64,000 nucleotides of DNA, taken from Candidatus Sericytochromatia bacterium (GTDB lineage: Bacteria; Cyanobacteriota; Sericytochromatia; UBA7694). Within the stretch, counting starts at the first letter, position 1. The number at the start of each line of letters is the position of its first letter. The DNA lies in NCBI GenBank assembly GCA_018780035.1, contig JADMKE010000004.1:1-64000 (forward strand), in the 5' to 3' direction. Below the pieces are notes generated by a model, which ran no database searches, was not told the origin of the DNA, and saw only the letters and a program-made list of their open reading frames with translations. A program made the position numbers and the translations under genes. Shown piece after piece: positions 25,255 through 33,987 of this stretch.

Positions 25255-26010
25255 TCAGGCATTGAAGGGTCGTCCCAACAGGGTACAGACACTGCCCACC
25301 AAAAGCGCGGCCCCGGCCTGCACGGCCACCACGGCATAGCCCGTGGGCAGATCCCAGACATAAGAGGCGATCAAGGCCCCGAGGTTCAAGAGCAGTCCCA
25401 GGCCCCAGGCCACCCAGAGCGTGTGTTTGACGCGCAAATAGAGGGCGATCAGGGCCGGGCCAATCAAGAGCACAAAGACCACCAGCACCCCGGCCAATTT
25501 CACCGAGCTGGTCACGGTGGCGGCAAAGCTCAAAAAGAAAATGCCCTCGCGCAGCGGGCCTTGAATCTTGCGCGTGAGCGCCAAAAGGGTGCCCAGGGCG
25601 GCATAGATCAGGGCGGTTTTGCCCACTTCAGCCAGGGGGGTAAACAAGATATCGTAGGCCATCAGGTTTTGGATCTCTTCCATGCCGTGGGGAGATTTGG
25701 CCAAAAGCAAAAACACCCCCGCGATGCCCAGGGCATACATCAGGCCAATCAGGGGTTCCGCTTGATTCCCCCCTTTGCGCGAGAGCAGGCCAATCAGGCC
25801 GCCGCCGAGCAGGGCAAAGGCCAGCGAGACCGGGTAGAGATGCTGGCCTTCCCAGAGCAGCAGGCAGAGTGCACTGCCAAAAGCCGCCCATTGGCCAATC
25901 GCCAGGTCGGTAAAAATAATCCCCCGGCGGATGATTTCCAGGCCAAAAAAGGAGTGAATGCCCAGCAGCACCAGCGAGACGGCAAAGGCTGGCCAGAGCA
26001 GCTCGATCAT
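25255..26010 (-). CDS. ABC-3 family metal transporter permease (ZnuB/MntB-like)
   Basis: 251 residues with about eight hydrophobic segments. ABC-3 features: GLEIIRRGIIFTDLAIGQWAAFG near residues 23-46 and SSVKLAGVLVVFVLLIGPALIAL near 180-202. It would move Zn, Mn or Fe across the inner membrane with a solute-binding protein and an ATPase. The start overlaps the substrate-binding protein stop by 4 bp (ATGA). No ATPase gene is adjacent; a repeat and a TnpB element sit where one might be expected. Confidence 0.85.
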   Translation of the reverse strand: MIELLWPAFAVSLVLLGIHSFFGLEIIRRGIIFTDLAIGQWAAFGSALCLLLWEGQHLYPVSLAFALLGGGLIGLLSRKGGNQAEPLIGLMYALGIAGVFLLLAKSPHGMEEIQNLMAYDILFTPLAEVGKTALIYAALGTLLALTRKIQGPLREGIFFLSFAATVTSSVKLAGVLVVFVLLIGPALIALYLRVKHTLWVAWGLGLLLNLGALIASYVWDLPTGYAVVAVQAGAALLVGSVCTLLGRPFNA

Positions 26011-26942
26011 CGGCTCAGCCGGCTGACCAAGGTATCAAAGAGCGAGAAGAGGTCTTTGGCCTCGGGCACCGCCCCCACGTCGTGGGGCAGCGTGATCAGC
26101 GGAATCCCGCTTTTTTCCGAGACAAAACGCGAAGGGGGTTCGGGATTGTAGACCCCGCGCAGATTGAGCGAGACCCCTGCCTTTTTTGCCCGGGTGACGG
26201 TTTCTGCCGTGTGGGCCGGGCTGGGAGGAATGCCCGGCAACGGCTCGACCGTGCCCACCAGAATCAGGCCATAGCGCTGAATCAGATAGTCGTGCAGGCG
26301 GTGGTATTCGAGCACTTTTTTGCCTTTGAGTTTTTTCAATTGGGCGTCCCAGCCTTGGAGTTTGGCCTGCCAGCGCTGGTTAAACTGGGCTTGGTTGCTG
26401 CGAAAGTCGCTGCAGTCGCCCGGCTCCAATTGGCAGAGTTTTTCAGCCACACTTTTGGCCAGGGGCGGCACCAAATGAGGATCGGTAATAAAGTGGGGAT
26501 TGCCCTGGGGATGTACGTCGCCTTGGGCGCGTGAGACATTTTGGGGCTTTTGGATCAGCTGCACGGAATTGGAAAGCTCCAAAAAGCCGGGCTGGCCGGG
26601 TTGGACTTTGGCATTGTTGGCCTGGCGCAACAAAGGGGGCAGCCAGCCGATTTCCAATTGTGCGCCGTTGATCACCAATAATTCAGCTTTGCGCAGCTTG
26701 GCAATCAGCGAAGGGCGGGCGACCACAAAATGGGGATCCCAATCGCCCCGCGCCAGGGCGCTGACCTGGACTTTGTCTTTGCCAACTTCTTTGACCAGCT
26801 CAGCAATATACGGATAGGTTGTCACGACCTCCACTTTGGCCCAGGCCGGAGCGCAAAACGCGCTCGACGCGCTCAAAAGGGCGAGTGCCAGCAGCGGGCT
26901 CCAAAGAGCGGCTTTAAACAGCTTTAATTGCATGATGTCCAT
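26007..26942 (-). CDS. Metal ABC transporter substrate-binding protein (ZnuA-like, A-1 cluster)
   Basis: 311 residues with a signal peptide (cleavage probably near SAFCAPAWAKV). It has the four ligand positions of the family: WDPH (His71), NPHFITDP (His150), EYHRLHDYL (His214/His217) and a C-terminal Asp in PHDVGAV. There is no His-rich loop as in many ZnuA proteins. Zn is the likely cargo but Mn is possible. The gene lies in a four-gene unit with permease, outer-membrane barrel candidate and Spondin_N lipoprotein. Confidence 0.85.
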   Translation of the reverse strand: MDIMQLKLFKAALWSPLLALALLSASSAFCAPAWAKVEVVTTYPYIAELVKEVGKDKVQVSALARGDWDPHFVVARPSLIAKLRKAELLVINGAQLEIGWLPPLLRQANNAKVQPGQPGFLELSNSVQLIQKPQNVSRAQGDVHPQGNPHFITDPHLVPPLAKSVAEKLCQLEPGDCSDFRSNQAQFNQRWQAKLQGWDAQLKKLKGKKVLEYHRLHDYLIQRYGLILVGTVEPLPGIPPSPAHTAETVTRAKKAGVSLNLRGVYNPEPPSRFVSEKSGIPLITLPHDVGAVPEAKDLFSLFDTLVSRLSR

Positions 26943-26960
26943 CCTAAAATTGATCTGCCT

Positions 26961-28418
26961 TTAAAATTGATGGGCGCCATGCGCGCCCATGGCCAGATTT
27001 AAATTCAAAAAGACCGATTGAACCGGCGTTTGTACCCCATCCGCAAAGCGAGTGAGATCGTAATTGTATTCCAGCCGCAGCCGGGAAAACTCGCTGGGGT
27101 GGTATTCCAGCATGGCAGTATACCTGGGCAGCAAAGTCGCTCCGGGCTTGAGTTGGGCATTTTCCCAACTGTCGTTGCGGGTGACCAGATCCAGCCGAAG
27201 ACCTGTGCGCCATTGCCAATCAAAGCGCCAGACCAGTTCAGAATACAGCCCCGACTGCTCTTTGGCCAGGGGAACGCGGCCCGTGGCGTCGTAGCGGCTG
27301 CCATCGAGTGAACGGTGCAAAAATTCGCTTTGCCAGCTCAATTCGCGGTAGGAGTCGATCAGCCAGCGCAGGCTTAAATCCGCGCCCAAGAGGCGGCTGC
27401 CGCCGGCAAAGGCCCCAATTGGCGTGGGAGCCAGTTGATGCACATGGGCGTCTGTTGCCGCTTCGGCACTGCCACTTTGCCGGGTTCCGCCCTGGGCGTA
27501 AGACAGTCCTCCCAACAGTACCAAATCGTCTGTCAGATCGACTGAGGTCTTGGCATAAGCCACGGCCAGATTGGGTAACTCGACGGCTTTTAATTGCTGA
27601 TCGCCCACGCTAAAACCTGCTGTGCCAAAGCTTTCAGCGTTACTGCCCTGCAAAACCTCCAGGCCCAGATTGAGGAAAAAATCTGTGGGAGCCAGCCAAC
27701 TGATCTGGGCCCCAATTTCGTTCAGGGCCTCGCCCCCCAAAAAGTCCGCATAGACCATCGGGAGTTGGTTAAAATTCCAGAAATGGGCGTGTTGGTTGTT
27801 GATACGGCCAAAATGGCTGAGAAATTTACCTGCCTTGACCTGAAAATTGCCGGGCAGGCCGCGCGAAGCGAAATAGGCCTCTTCGATTTCAAACTCTGAG
27901 GGGGAGAGATGAAAGGTGGCAAAGACATCAAAAAAGGGATCTGCTGGGGCCTGCAGGGTGAGTTCGGCATAGTTTAAATTAAAGCCATTGTGGGCATTTA
28001 GACTGTGGCCGTGGCCACTGCTGAGGCCCTGCAATTTGAGGGGCGATTGCAGCGCTTCAAAACCCCCATTGCTGAGATTGCGCAGCCCGCCTGAGAGATC
28101 CAGAATTAGCGAAATATCTGGCACAAAGTTTTGCTGGCTAAAAGGGGAATTAAAGGGGTTGGATTGGGTTGTGTCATCGACCGGCGGGGGTGCTTCACTG
28201 GCGCTGACCTCAGTGGGGGTGATCACCTCTTCTTCAGTGCTTTCAGGTTCTTGTGGCTCTTGTGACTCTGTTGGCACTGGAGAAGGAGAGCTTTGATTCA
28301 AACTTTGGGCCAAACTTTGGGCCAAACTTGGACTGGCCCAGAGCGAACACAGCCCAAGCGAGAGACAGAGCCAAATCCCGAGGCCGAGGCTGAAGCGTCT
28401 CTGAATGGGCCGCATCAA
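26961..28418 (-). CDS. Putative outer-membrane beta-barrel protein of the metal uptake operon
   Basis: 485 residues. A signal peptide (about 1-34) precedes a Pro/Glu/Ser-rich stretch (residues 36-85), then many alternating amphipathic strands (NLNYAELTLQAP, FQVKAGKFLSHFGRINNQH, RLRLEYNYDLTRF) ending in VFLNLNLAMGAHGAHQF. Several His (SGHGHSLNAHNG, DAHVHQLAP) could bind metal. It is a probable barrel serving uptake across the outer membrane; no plug or TonB box is visible, so it is not clearly TonB-dependent. It starts within the spondin gene's last codons (4-bp overlap). Confidence 0.65.
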   Translation of the reverse strand: MMRPIQRRFSLGLGIWLCLSLGLCSLWASPSLAQSLAQSLNQSSPSPVPTESQEPQEPESTEEEVITPTEVSASEAPPPVDDTTQSNPFNSPFSQQNFVPDISLILDLSGGLRNLSNGGFEALQSPLKLQGLSSGHGHSLNAHNGFNLNYAELTLQAPADPFFDVFATFHLSPSEFEIEEAYFASRGLPGNFQVKAGKFLSHFGRINNQHAHFWNFNQLPMVYADFLGGEALNEIGAQISWLAPTDFFLNLGLEVLQGSNAESFGTAGFSVGDQQLKAVELPNLAVAYAKTSVDLTDDLVLLGGLSYAQGGTRQSGSAEAATDAHVHQLAPTPIGAFAGGSRLLGADLSLRWLIDSYRELSWQSEFLHRSLDGSRYDATGRVPLAKEQSGLYSELVWRFDWQWRTGLRLDLVTRNDSWENAQLKPGATLLPRYTAMLEYHPSEFSRLRLEYNYDLTRFADGVQTPVQSVFLNLNLAMGAHGAHQF

Positions 28419-29164
28419 TGACTGTGTCCTGTTTCTTCGTGGTGGTCATCGTTTTCCAGTTTGAGCGAGACCAAGGCTGAAGCGGCGGGGTATTGAAAGC
28501 CGTCTTTGACGTCTTTGAGCAGACGTACAGGGCTGGTTTCGACACTGCCTTCGTCGGCACTTTTTTGGCGGGGGAATTGAAAATTGCCTTGACCTGGGGC
28601 TTGATTGACTTCGCTGCCTGCGTCAAAGAGTTCGAGTTGGGCGCTGAGGTCGCCGGAGAGGGGTTCGTTTTTGCTGTCAAAGAGCGCCAAACTGCCATTG
28701 GCTGGGGCCAAAAGCAGATCGTTGCTCTCGGCCAGCATCGTGGCAAAGCTCAGTTTTTGGCCCGCTTTGGCTTTAAAATTAAACGTCACTTTTTGGCCGG
28801 GGGCCAGGGTCTCGCTCCACATTCCAGCAAGCCCGCTGGCGGTTTGGGCACTCAGGCTTTTTTGCAGCGGGCCAGTCTCGCCACTTTCGGCCAGACGCTG
28901 CAATTCTGCGCTGGCATTTTTGCCAATTTCGAACAGCGAAGGTTGGGCTGAAACTTGCCATACCCCTGACGAAAAAGCCGTTTTTAGAGTGGTTTGGCTT
29001 GAGCGATTTTCCAGTGTCAGCGTAAAGCTGACCTCAAAATTGGCATCATGGGCCGTGCTGGGCTGCACTTTGACGGGATTGTCCTGGCTGCAGCCGTTAA
29101 AACCCAGGCTGAACAGACAGAGACCCAGGCTGATTTGTTTGAGCGACATGATTTTGAGCGACAT
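28415..29164 (-). CDS. Spondin_N-domain lipoprotein
   Basis: 249 residues with lipobox GFNGC (Cys25). ATG 29149 (MSLKQISLG) may be the true start. Spondin_N motifs: FEVSFTLTLENRSS, SGLAGMWSETLAPG, LSFATMLAESNDLLLAPANGSLALFD. A His/Asp/Glu tail (NDDHHEETGHSH) could bind metal. Bacterial Spondin_N proteins are exported and of unknown role. It is first of the minus-strand unit spondin - barrel - substrate-binding protein - permease, 73 bp downstream of a palindromic operator. Confidence 0.75.
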   Translation of the reverse strand: MSLKIMSLKQISLGLCLFSLGFNGCSQDNPVKVQPSTAHDANFEVSFTLTLENRSSQTTLKTAFSSGVWQVSAQPSLFEIGKNASAELQRLAESGETGPLQKSLSAQTASGLAGMWSETLAPGQKVTFNFKAKAGQKLSFATMLAESNDLLLAPANGSLALFDSKNEPLSGDLSAQLELFDAGSEVNQAPGQGNFQFPRQKSADEGSVETSPVRLLKDVKDGFQYPAASALVSLKLENDDHHEETGHSH

Positions 29165-29237
29165 AATTGGGCTTCCCTCTGCGGCTTAAATTAGAACGAA
29201 TCATTTGGCGATTAGTTGTCGGTTACCTGTCGATTAC

Positions 29238-29256
29238 TTGCAAATCATTTGCAAAT
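29238..29256. promoter_or_regulatory. Zur/Fur-like palindromic operator
   Basis: TTGCAAAT-C-ATTTGCAA (29238-29254) is a perfect 8-1-8 palindrome, and TTGCAAAT repeats directly 11 bp on (29249-29256). It lies 73 bp upstream of the metal operon start. Zur or Fur control is inferred from position and dyad; the sequence differs from textbook boxes. Confidence 0.55.
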
Positions 29257-29499
29257 TCTGAATGAACTCTATTAGTAACATGGCGCAGCATCCCCCTGCA
29301 ATAGTGTGGATTGATCGAATGTTTGAATTTTTCTCAAAAAACCGTATTACAATTGGTTTGAATTAAATCCCCTCAGGCTGCAGCTCTGTATTTGCCCTCT
29401 GCATGGCTGCGCACAGTCTGGACCTGAACAGATTTGAGAATATATCCCAAAAAAAGCCGGGAAAGCAGACCCAAAGCGGGTAAGGATCCCCTGGACGGT

Positions 29500-29529
29500 T
29501 TGTATTTGGCTTGAGATCTGTAGTAAGAT
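29500..29529 (+). promoter_or_regulatory. Candidate promoter of the 29595 operon
   Basis: TTGTAT (29500-29505), 18-bp spacer, TAAGAT (29524-29529), 65 bp upstream of the first start codon. Confidence 0.35.
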
Positions 29530-29594
29530 TGTAGTTGAACAACCCTTTGTGATAGACAGGTATTGAACTTTTAGGTAGGAGTGTCATTTAAGCC

Positions 29595-30995
29595 ATGGCG
29601 GTTACCCGAATCCAGCGGAACAGTACGAATCCACAGACCACTGAAACCAATGCCAGGGACCATACAACGTCCAAAACTGCTGGCAACCCGGATGCAACCC
29701 CTGCCAAAGCGCAGTTTGACAACCCCGTTGCTAAAAATGAGCTGGTCAAAGGCAATCAGGGTGGCTCTCAGGCCTCTACTCCCCATGGCCAGACCAATGT
29801 CTACAACAACGAACAATCCACCCGCCATCAATTGGACGTTAAACCCCCCGGAGAAGAATCCGCCCAGTTCAAAGGCGATAATTACAACCCCTCTTCATCG
29901 ATCACACGCAACAAAGAAACCGATACCAACGAAAAAGATGATCGCGACCACAAAGTCAAACGCAAAGGTGAGCGCGACAGCGACGAAGAAGAAGCGGAAG
30001 GCGAAGGCGGCGGAGAACGTAAGCGCCGCCGTCCCCGTCAACCCGGTGCCAAACGCGCCGGTGGCGGTGGCTCGATTCCCGGTGGGGGCGCGGGTGTGCC
30101 TGCCATTGCCGGTGGGGGGGGCGGCGTTCCCTCTTTGGCCTCGGCCTCGGCCTCCGATGGCCGCCGGGTAAATATGGGCTCTTTAAAAGGGGCCACCGTT
30201 CTCGATGGGCAGTCTCAGGATTTATTCCAGCCCAGCATTTCCAATCAATCGACAGCCGCCAAAACCCAAGAGCGCAGCGTTCGCGAACAAATTTCGATGT
30301 ACAGCTTGGGGGCTGTGGGGGCTGCCGTGTTTACCGCAGTTGCAGCCAATGCCGATCCCAATGGCGACAATGGCATGGGGGGCAATATGCAAAAGGTCTT
30401 GCTCAATCAGTCGATTGAAGCCATGGCCGAGGCCCCAGATATTCTCTCGGTTCAGTTCCGCGAAATTGTGCGTGAAATTGTCCAAGGCACCTTGCAAGCG
30501 GCCAAAGAAAACGATATCCAGACCCAGGCCGCGATCAAAATGTTGGTCACCAGTCTGATGGCCGTCTCGCCCCACGACGATGATCCCAAGATGATGTGTG
30601 AAGCCCTGAAGGTCATTTCTTCGGAAATCCTCTATGGCAAGCTCAATATGGGGTATTCGATGAAATTGGCGGCTTATGCCCTCGGTGGCGCGCTGTTCAT
30701 GCTCTCGATCTATTACAAAAATTACCAAAAGCGCATCGACTATACCAAACAGCTTGAGCAAAAACTCAAATATGCTTGCAATGACGGCATCTGGGAAGCC
30801 ACCGGCGAAGTCACAGGCTTCTCCGAAGAGCATGCCCGCGCCAATACGGATCGCTTTGTGGCGGGCCGTATTGAAGAGGAAAAAGAGTTCCAACGCAATA
30901 TGTTCAAAGGCATTATTCTCATGCCCCTCAAGAAGATGGAAAACGTGCCTTTGGTGCGCAAAATTCTCTCTAGATTCCAGAAGGGGAGTATCTAA
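29595..30995 (+). CDS. Unknown protein with charged and Gly-rich linkers and two hydrophobic helices
   Basis: 466 residues. The N-terminal 100 residues are polar (MAVTRIQRNSTNPQ). A Lys/Arg/Glu-rich stretch (about 110-150) and a Gly/Pro/Val-rich linker (about 155-185) follow. Then come a helix (about 236-258, YSLGAVGAAVFTAVAANADP) and a second (about 354-373, MKLAAYALGGALFMLSIYY), ending in a Lys/Arg tail. No family recognised. It is first of an operon with a 143-residue protein (3 bp apart) and a HEAT-repeat protein. The start has GGTAGGAGTGTC upstream. Confidence 0.6.
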   Translation: MAVTRIQRNSTNPQTTETNARDHTTSKTAGNPDATPAKAQFDNPVAKNELVKGNQGGSQASTPHGQTNVYNNEQSTRHQLDVKPPGEESAQFKGDNYNPSSSITRNKETDTNEKDDRDHKVKRKGERDSDEEEAEGEGGGERKRRRPRQPGAKRAGGGGSIPGGGAGVPAIAGGGGGVPSLASASASDGRRVNMGSLKGATVLDGQSQDLFQPSISNQSTAAKTQERSVREQISMYSLGAVGAAVFTAVAANADPNGDNGMGGNMQKVLLNQSIEAMAEAPDILSVQFREIVREIVQGTLQAAKENDIQTQAAIKMLVTSLMAVSPHDDDPKMMCEALKVISSEILYGKLNMGYSMKLAAYALGGALFMLSIYYKNYQKRIDYTKQLEQKLKYACNDGIWEATGEVTGFSEEHARANTDRFVAGRIEEEKEFQRNMFKGIILMPLKKMENVPLVRKILSRFQKGSI

Positions 30996-30998
30996 ACT

Positions 30999-31430
30999 GT
31001 GGCTGAGCTGTCCGAAGATTCAACCTTGGAGCAACCCCAGGGCGCGTCTGTTGCCTCTGTGCAGCTCGAAGGTGAAGTCCGTGTTAAAACGAGCATGTCG
31101 ATGCTCTTTTCAGATATTCTCAGCCAGGAACTCTCTTCTGCAATTGCCTCTCCCGATTCGGTTGGGGTTTTGCAGAAATACCTGCGCAACAAACCCTTGG
31201 ACCAGCTCAATCCCGCAGAATTGCGGCCCTTTCTTGAGAATATGCCGGATTCGATCGCCCAGATTCTCAAAGAGGCCGTTTTTTGCAGCGGTGCCGCAGT
31301 CAAGCGCATTCACTGCGAGTATCCGCTCAAGGTGGGCGATCGCTTTATTTTTAGAGGTTCGGGTCTGATGGCAGATTTGGAATTACTCGATGGCCGTGTG
31401 GTTTCCATCAAACCCTTGAAAAAGCGTTAA
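30999..31430 (+). CDS. Hypothetical acidic protein
   Basis: 143 residues starting with GTG (MAELSEDSTLEQ), 3 bp after the 466-residue gene. A probable mostly helical region (about 32-95: SMSMLFSDILSQELSSAI, LNPAELRPFLENMPDSIAQIL) leads to a compact beta-like end (KVGDRFIFRGSGLMADLELLDG). No signal peptide or family is recognised. The GTG start depends on the tight spacing; no ATG gives a better N-terminus. Confidence 0.6.
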   Translation: MAELSEDSTLEQPQGASVASVQLEGEVRVKTSMSMLFSDILSQELSSAIASPDSVGVLQKYLRNKPLDQLNPAELRPFLENMPDSIAQILKEAVFCSGAAVKRIHCEYPLKVGDRFIFRGSGLMADLELLDGRVVSIKPLKKR

Positions 31431-31438
31431 ATCCGCCT

Positions 31439-32788
31439 ATGAATCAGTCCTCTTTGCCGCTGCAGCAGCAAGAGTCGGCCCTGCAGGCTGAGGCCTTGCA
31501 ACCAGAAAGCCAATCGCTTCAGCAATTAATTCAGATGCTGAAGTCGGAAGATCTGGAGCAATTGAACAATGCCGTGCAAATGCTCTTGGAGCAGGGGACA
31601 GCAGCAACACCTGTCCTGATCGAATACCTGTCTTCGGTGGATGAAGAGATCCGCAAAAATGTGGCCTGGGTTTTGGGCTATTTGCGCGATCCGCAGTCAA
31701 TCGAAGCGCTCTTTCGTTCACTTTTACAGGAATCCAGTCTGGATGTGCGTCTCAGCGCCGCTTGGGCCTTGCGCAATTTTTCACCGACTGAGATTTACCC
31801 TTATGTCTTTACCAAGCTTGCGCCGCCGGGCAGTCTTGAAGACGTGGTCTATTATCTCGAAAGCAAGAGCTGGAAAGCCCGTTGGTATTGCTCTGTCTTG
31901 CTCTCCAAACAAAAGATCGAGAGCTGTCTGCCCCATCTGATCAGATTGGCTGAGAGTGATGAAAACGTGGTCGTGCGCTGCAGTGCCATTTTGACCCTCG
32001 CCAGCTATCCTGGCAGTGAAAGCGCGGATTGCCTGTGTCAGTTGGTCGGGGATTTTAATGACTTTGTTAAAATTGAAGCGGCTTCCGTTTTGGCTCTTAA
32101 AAATTACCAGCCCGCTTTGCCCTATCTGCTCAAACAGCTCAAGGCTTTTAATGAAAACGTGCGTGTGAGTGTGATTGCCGCTTTGGGGGCTTTGGGCGAC
32201 AGCAGTGTGATTGCTCCTCTCTGTCAGGCCTTGCAGGATCCGGTCGATCTGGTCAGAGTCAATGCTGCCATGGCCCTGCTGGATATTGCCCTGCGTCTGC
32301 GCCGTCCCCACTCCCAGATGGTCAAATACCTGCTCAAGGCCCTCAAAGATCCCAATACCTACGTGGTTCGCAATGCCGCGCGCACCTTGGGTGTGGTCGG
32401 CAATGCCGATGCGGTCACAGCGATTATCTCAATGCTCAAGCAGGAACAGCGACCCGAAATCCTGGCCCATTTGGTCTTGGCTTTGGGGCTTTTGCACGAT
32501 CAACGGGCCCTCAAAATTTTACTCAAACACCTGCGCCATGGCCATTGGGAAGTGCGTTTTGAAGCTGCTAAAGCGTTGGGTGAATTGTCCAATCCGGGCG
32601 CTTATGGCGGCCTGATTCAGGGCCTGCGCGATCCTTCCCATTTGGTGCGGGAGCAGGTGATTTATTCTCTGGGCAAGTTGGGCAATCGCAAAGCCATTGC
32701 TCACCTCGAAAAGCTCAAATTACAACATCCCTATGGCGTTGTAAACAAAGCCATAGGGATGGCGCTCGATCGTCTGCTTTCGCTTTAG
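31439..32788 (+). CDS. HEAT-repeat protein
   Basis: 449 residues made of about ten HEAT/PBS-lyase-type repeats from residue 50, for example DEEIRKNVAWVLGYLRDPQS, LDVRLSAAWALRNFSP, PNTYVVRNAARTLGVVGNA, HWEVRFEAAKALGELSN, SHLVREQVIYSLGKLGN. Such solenoids are protein-protein interaction scaffolds; a PBS-lyase role is not implied. It is last of a plus-strand operon (29595-32788), 8 bp downstream of the 143-residue gene, so it may bind the two unknown proteins. Confidence 0.85.
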   Translation: MNQSSLPLQQQESALQAEALQPESQSLQQLIQMLKSEDLEQLNNAVQMLLEQGTAATPVLIEYLSSVDEEIRKNVAWVLGYLRDPQSIEALFRSLLQESSLDVRLSAAWALRNFSPTEIYPYVFTKLAPPGSLEDVVYYLESKSWKARWYCSVLLSKQKIESCLPHLIRLAESDENVVVRCSAILTLASYPGSESADCLCQLVGDFNDFVKIEAASVLALKNYQPALPYLLKQLKAFNENVRVSVIAALGALGDSSVIAPLCQALQDPVDLVRVNAAMALLDIALRLRRPHSQMVKYLLKALKDPNTYVVRNAARTLGVVGNADAVTAIISMLKQEQRPEILAHLVLALGLLHDQRALKILLKHLRHGHWEVRFEAAKALGELSNPGAYGGLIQGLRDPSHLVREQVIYSLGKLGNRKAIAHLEKLKLQHPYGVVNKAIGMALDRLLSL

Positions 32789-32804
32789 ATTCGGCGTTTA
32801 ATTA

Positions 32805-33365
32805 TTACTGGTATTTGGCTTCCTGTTGGTGCACAATTTCGTCCATGATCGGGCTGTAATGTGCCTCATCTTTTTGGATCATTTTACTCAGCACCAAATG
32901 GGCAAAGCGGGGAATGTCTGTGCGGTGCAGACCCACGGGTGAGACGATATGGTACAACACACTGTCTGGGAAGATAAACAGGGAGTCTTCTTCGATCGTG
33001 GACAGTTGTTCGGGATCGTCGATTTCGAGATTGCGGTAATCGCCCTGAAAGACCACCACGCGGCCGCAGAGACCGGATTGGCCTTGGACTTCAACCGAGC
33101 AGAGTTTGATCTCGGGCATCGAAAAGACGCTGCTGAGAGAATCGCCCATTTTGAGCACGATGTAGTCACCAGAAGGGGCTTTGTACATTTTGATCTGATT
33201 GGGATCGCCGCCGTAGGCCTGTAAATCTGCTTTCATTTCGTTGATCATTTCTTCAAAGACCTTGAAGAGATAACTGACAGCATGGCGGTGATATTCAGTC
33301 AATTTTTGCTTTTCACGCAGGCGGTCTCGCAGAATGAGTGCTAGTTCTTTGGTTTCCTGGCTCAT
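32805..33365 (-). CDS. Hypothetical protein
   Basis: 186 residues. The N-terminus is helical and charged (LALILRDRLREKQKLTEYHR, ending FEEMINEMKADL), followed by a beta-rich section (YIVLKMGDSLSSVFSMPEIKL, SGLCGRVVVFQGDYRNLEIDD). No signal peptide and no recognised family. It is second of a two-gene minus-strand unit, 7 bp downstream of the 164-residue gene. It is convergent with the HEAT-repeat operon. Confidence 0.55.
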   Translation of the reverse strand: MSQETKELALILRDRLREKQKLTEYHRHAVSYLFKVFEEMINEMKADLQAYGGDPNQIKMYKAPSGDYIVLKMGDSLSSVFSMPEIKLCSVEVQGQSGLCGRVVVFQGDYRNLEIDDPEQLSTIEEDSLFIFPDSVLYHIVSPVGLHRTDIPRFAHLVLSKMIQKDEAHYSPIMDEIVHQQEAKYQ

Positions 33366-33372
33366 AGTACCT

Positions 33373-33867
33373 CTAATTATCCTGAATGCTTATTGGTATG
33401 ATGGTGGGCTCTTTGCCTTTGGGTTTGCGGGCCGAGCGTGTGCGAAAAGGGTTGGGCAAATCCTGAAAGGTGTCGCGCACGCTGCCACCAATGGTCTGCC
33501 CCTGTTTGCCGATTTCTTCTACTTCGTGAATGGCGCTGCGCGCGACCTGCCCCATGCCGTGAATAAATTCATTGCAGAGGGTCACGCCATCTTGAATGCT
33601 CTCTTTGAGCAACATTTGGGTCGTGTGACGGGTCTCTTGATGGGCATCTCCAAGCTTTTGCATGAGATTTCCCACTTGGCGGCCCAATTCTTCACTGCGA
33701 TTGAGGACCCGTGTGGTTTGGCCCAAACCTTCAATCAGCAGATCTGCTGTCAATTGCATGCCCTGTTCCAGCACGGCTTCCACGCCTTGGAAAAGCGGAT
33801 TTAAAAGAGAAACGGTCCGGGTGGGATCCGCAGAACGCTCAGAGCTGGTGTGATTGCGCGTATTCAT
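33373..33867 (-). CDS. Hypothetical coiled-coil protein
   Basis: 164 residues. A mostly helical, coiled-coil-like centre (about 25-125: LEQGMQLTADLLIEGLGQTT, LGRQVGNLMQKLGDAHQE) sits between an N-terminal polar segment and a basic Pro/Lys-rich tail. It has a phasin-like look, but no motif confirms it. First gene after a good promoter (33931-33959), followed by the 186-residue gene. Confidence 0.55.
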   Translation of the reverse strand: MNTRNHTSSERSADPTRTVSLLNPLFQGVEAVLEQGMQLTADLLIEGLGQTTRVLNRSEELGRQVGNLMQKLGDAHQETRHTTQMLLKESIQDGVTLCNEFIHGMGQVARSAIHEVEEIGKQGQTIGGSVRDTFQDLPNPFRTRSARKPKGKEPTIIPISIQDN

Positions 33868-33930
33868 GATAAATACCTTTGTGGTTATTACCGCAGGGCA
33901 TGACTCTCATTCCTGCCGATGCCTCACCTT

Positions 33931-33959
33931 ATCTTAACATACCCAGAATGGGGAGACAA
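33931..33959 (-). promoter_or_regulatory. Promoter of the 33867-32805 unit
   Basis: On the minus strand TTGTCT (33959-33954), 17 bp, TAAGAT (33936-33931), 64 bp before the start at 33867. Confidence 0.5.
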
Positions 33960-33987
33960 AATACAAACGCGCTCAGGCCTGGGCCTT

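Larger units (their letters stand above)
29165..29594. other. 430-bp divergent intergenic region
   Basis: No gene is seen. It separates the metal operon (minus) from the unknown plus-strand operon. It contains the palindrome at 29238-29256, a related CATTTGG near 29197-29203, and a candidate plus-strand promoter at 29500-29529. Confidence 0.6.
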
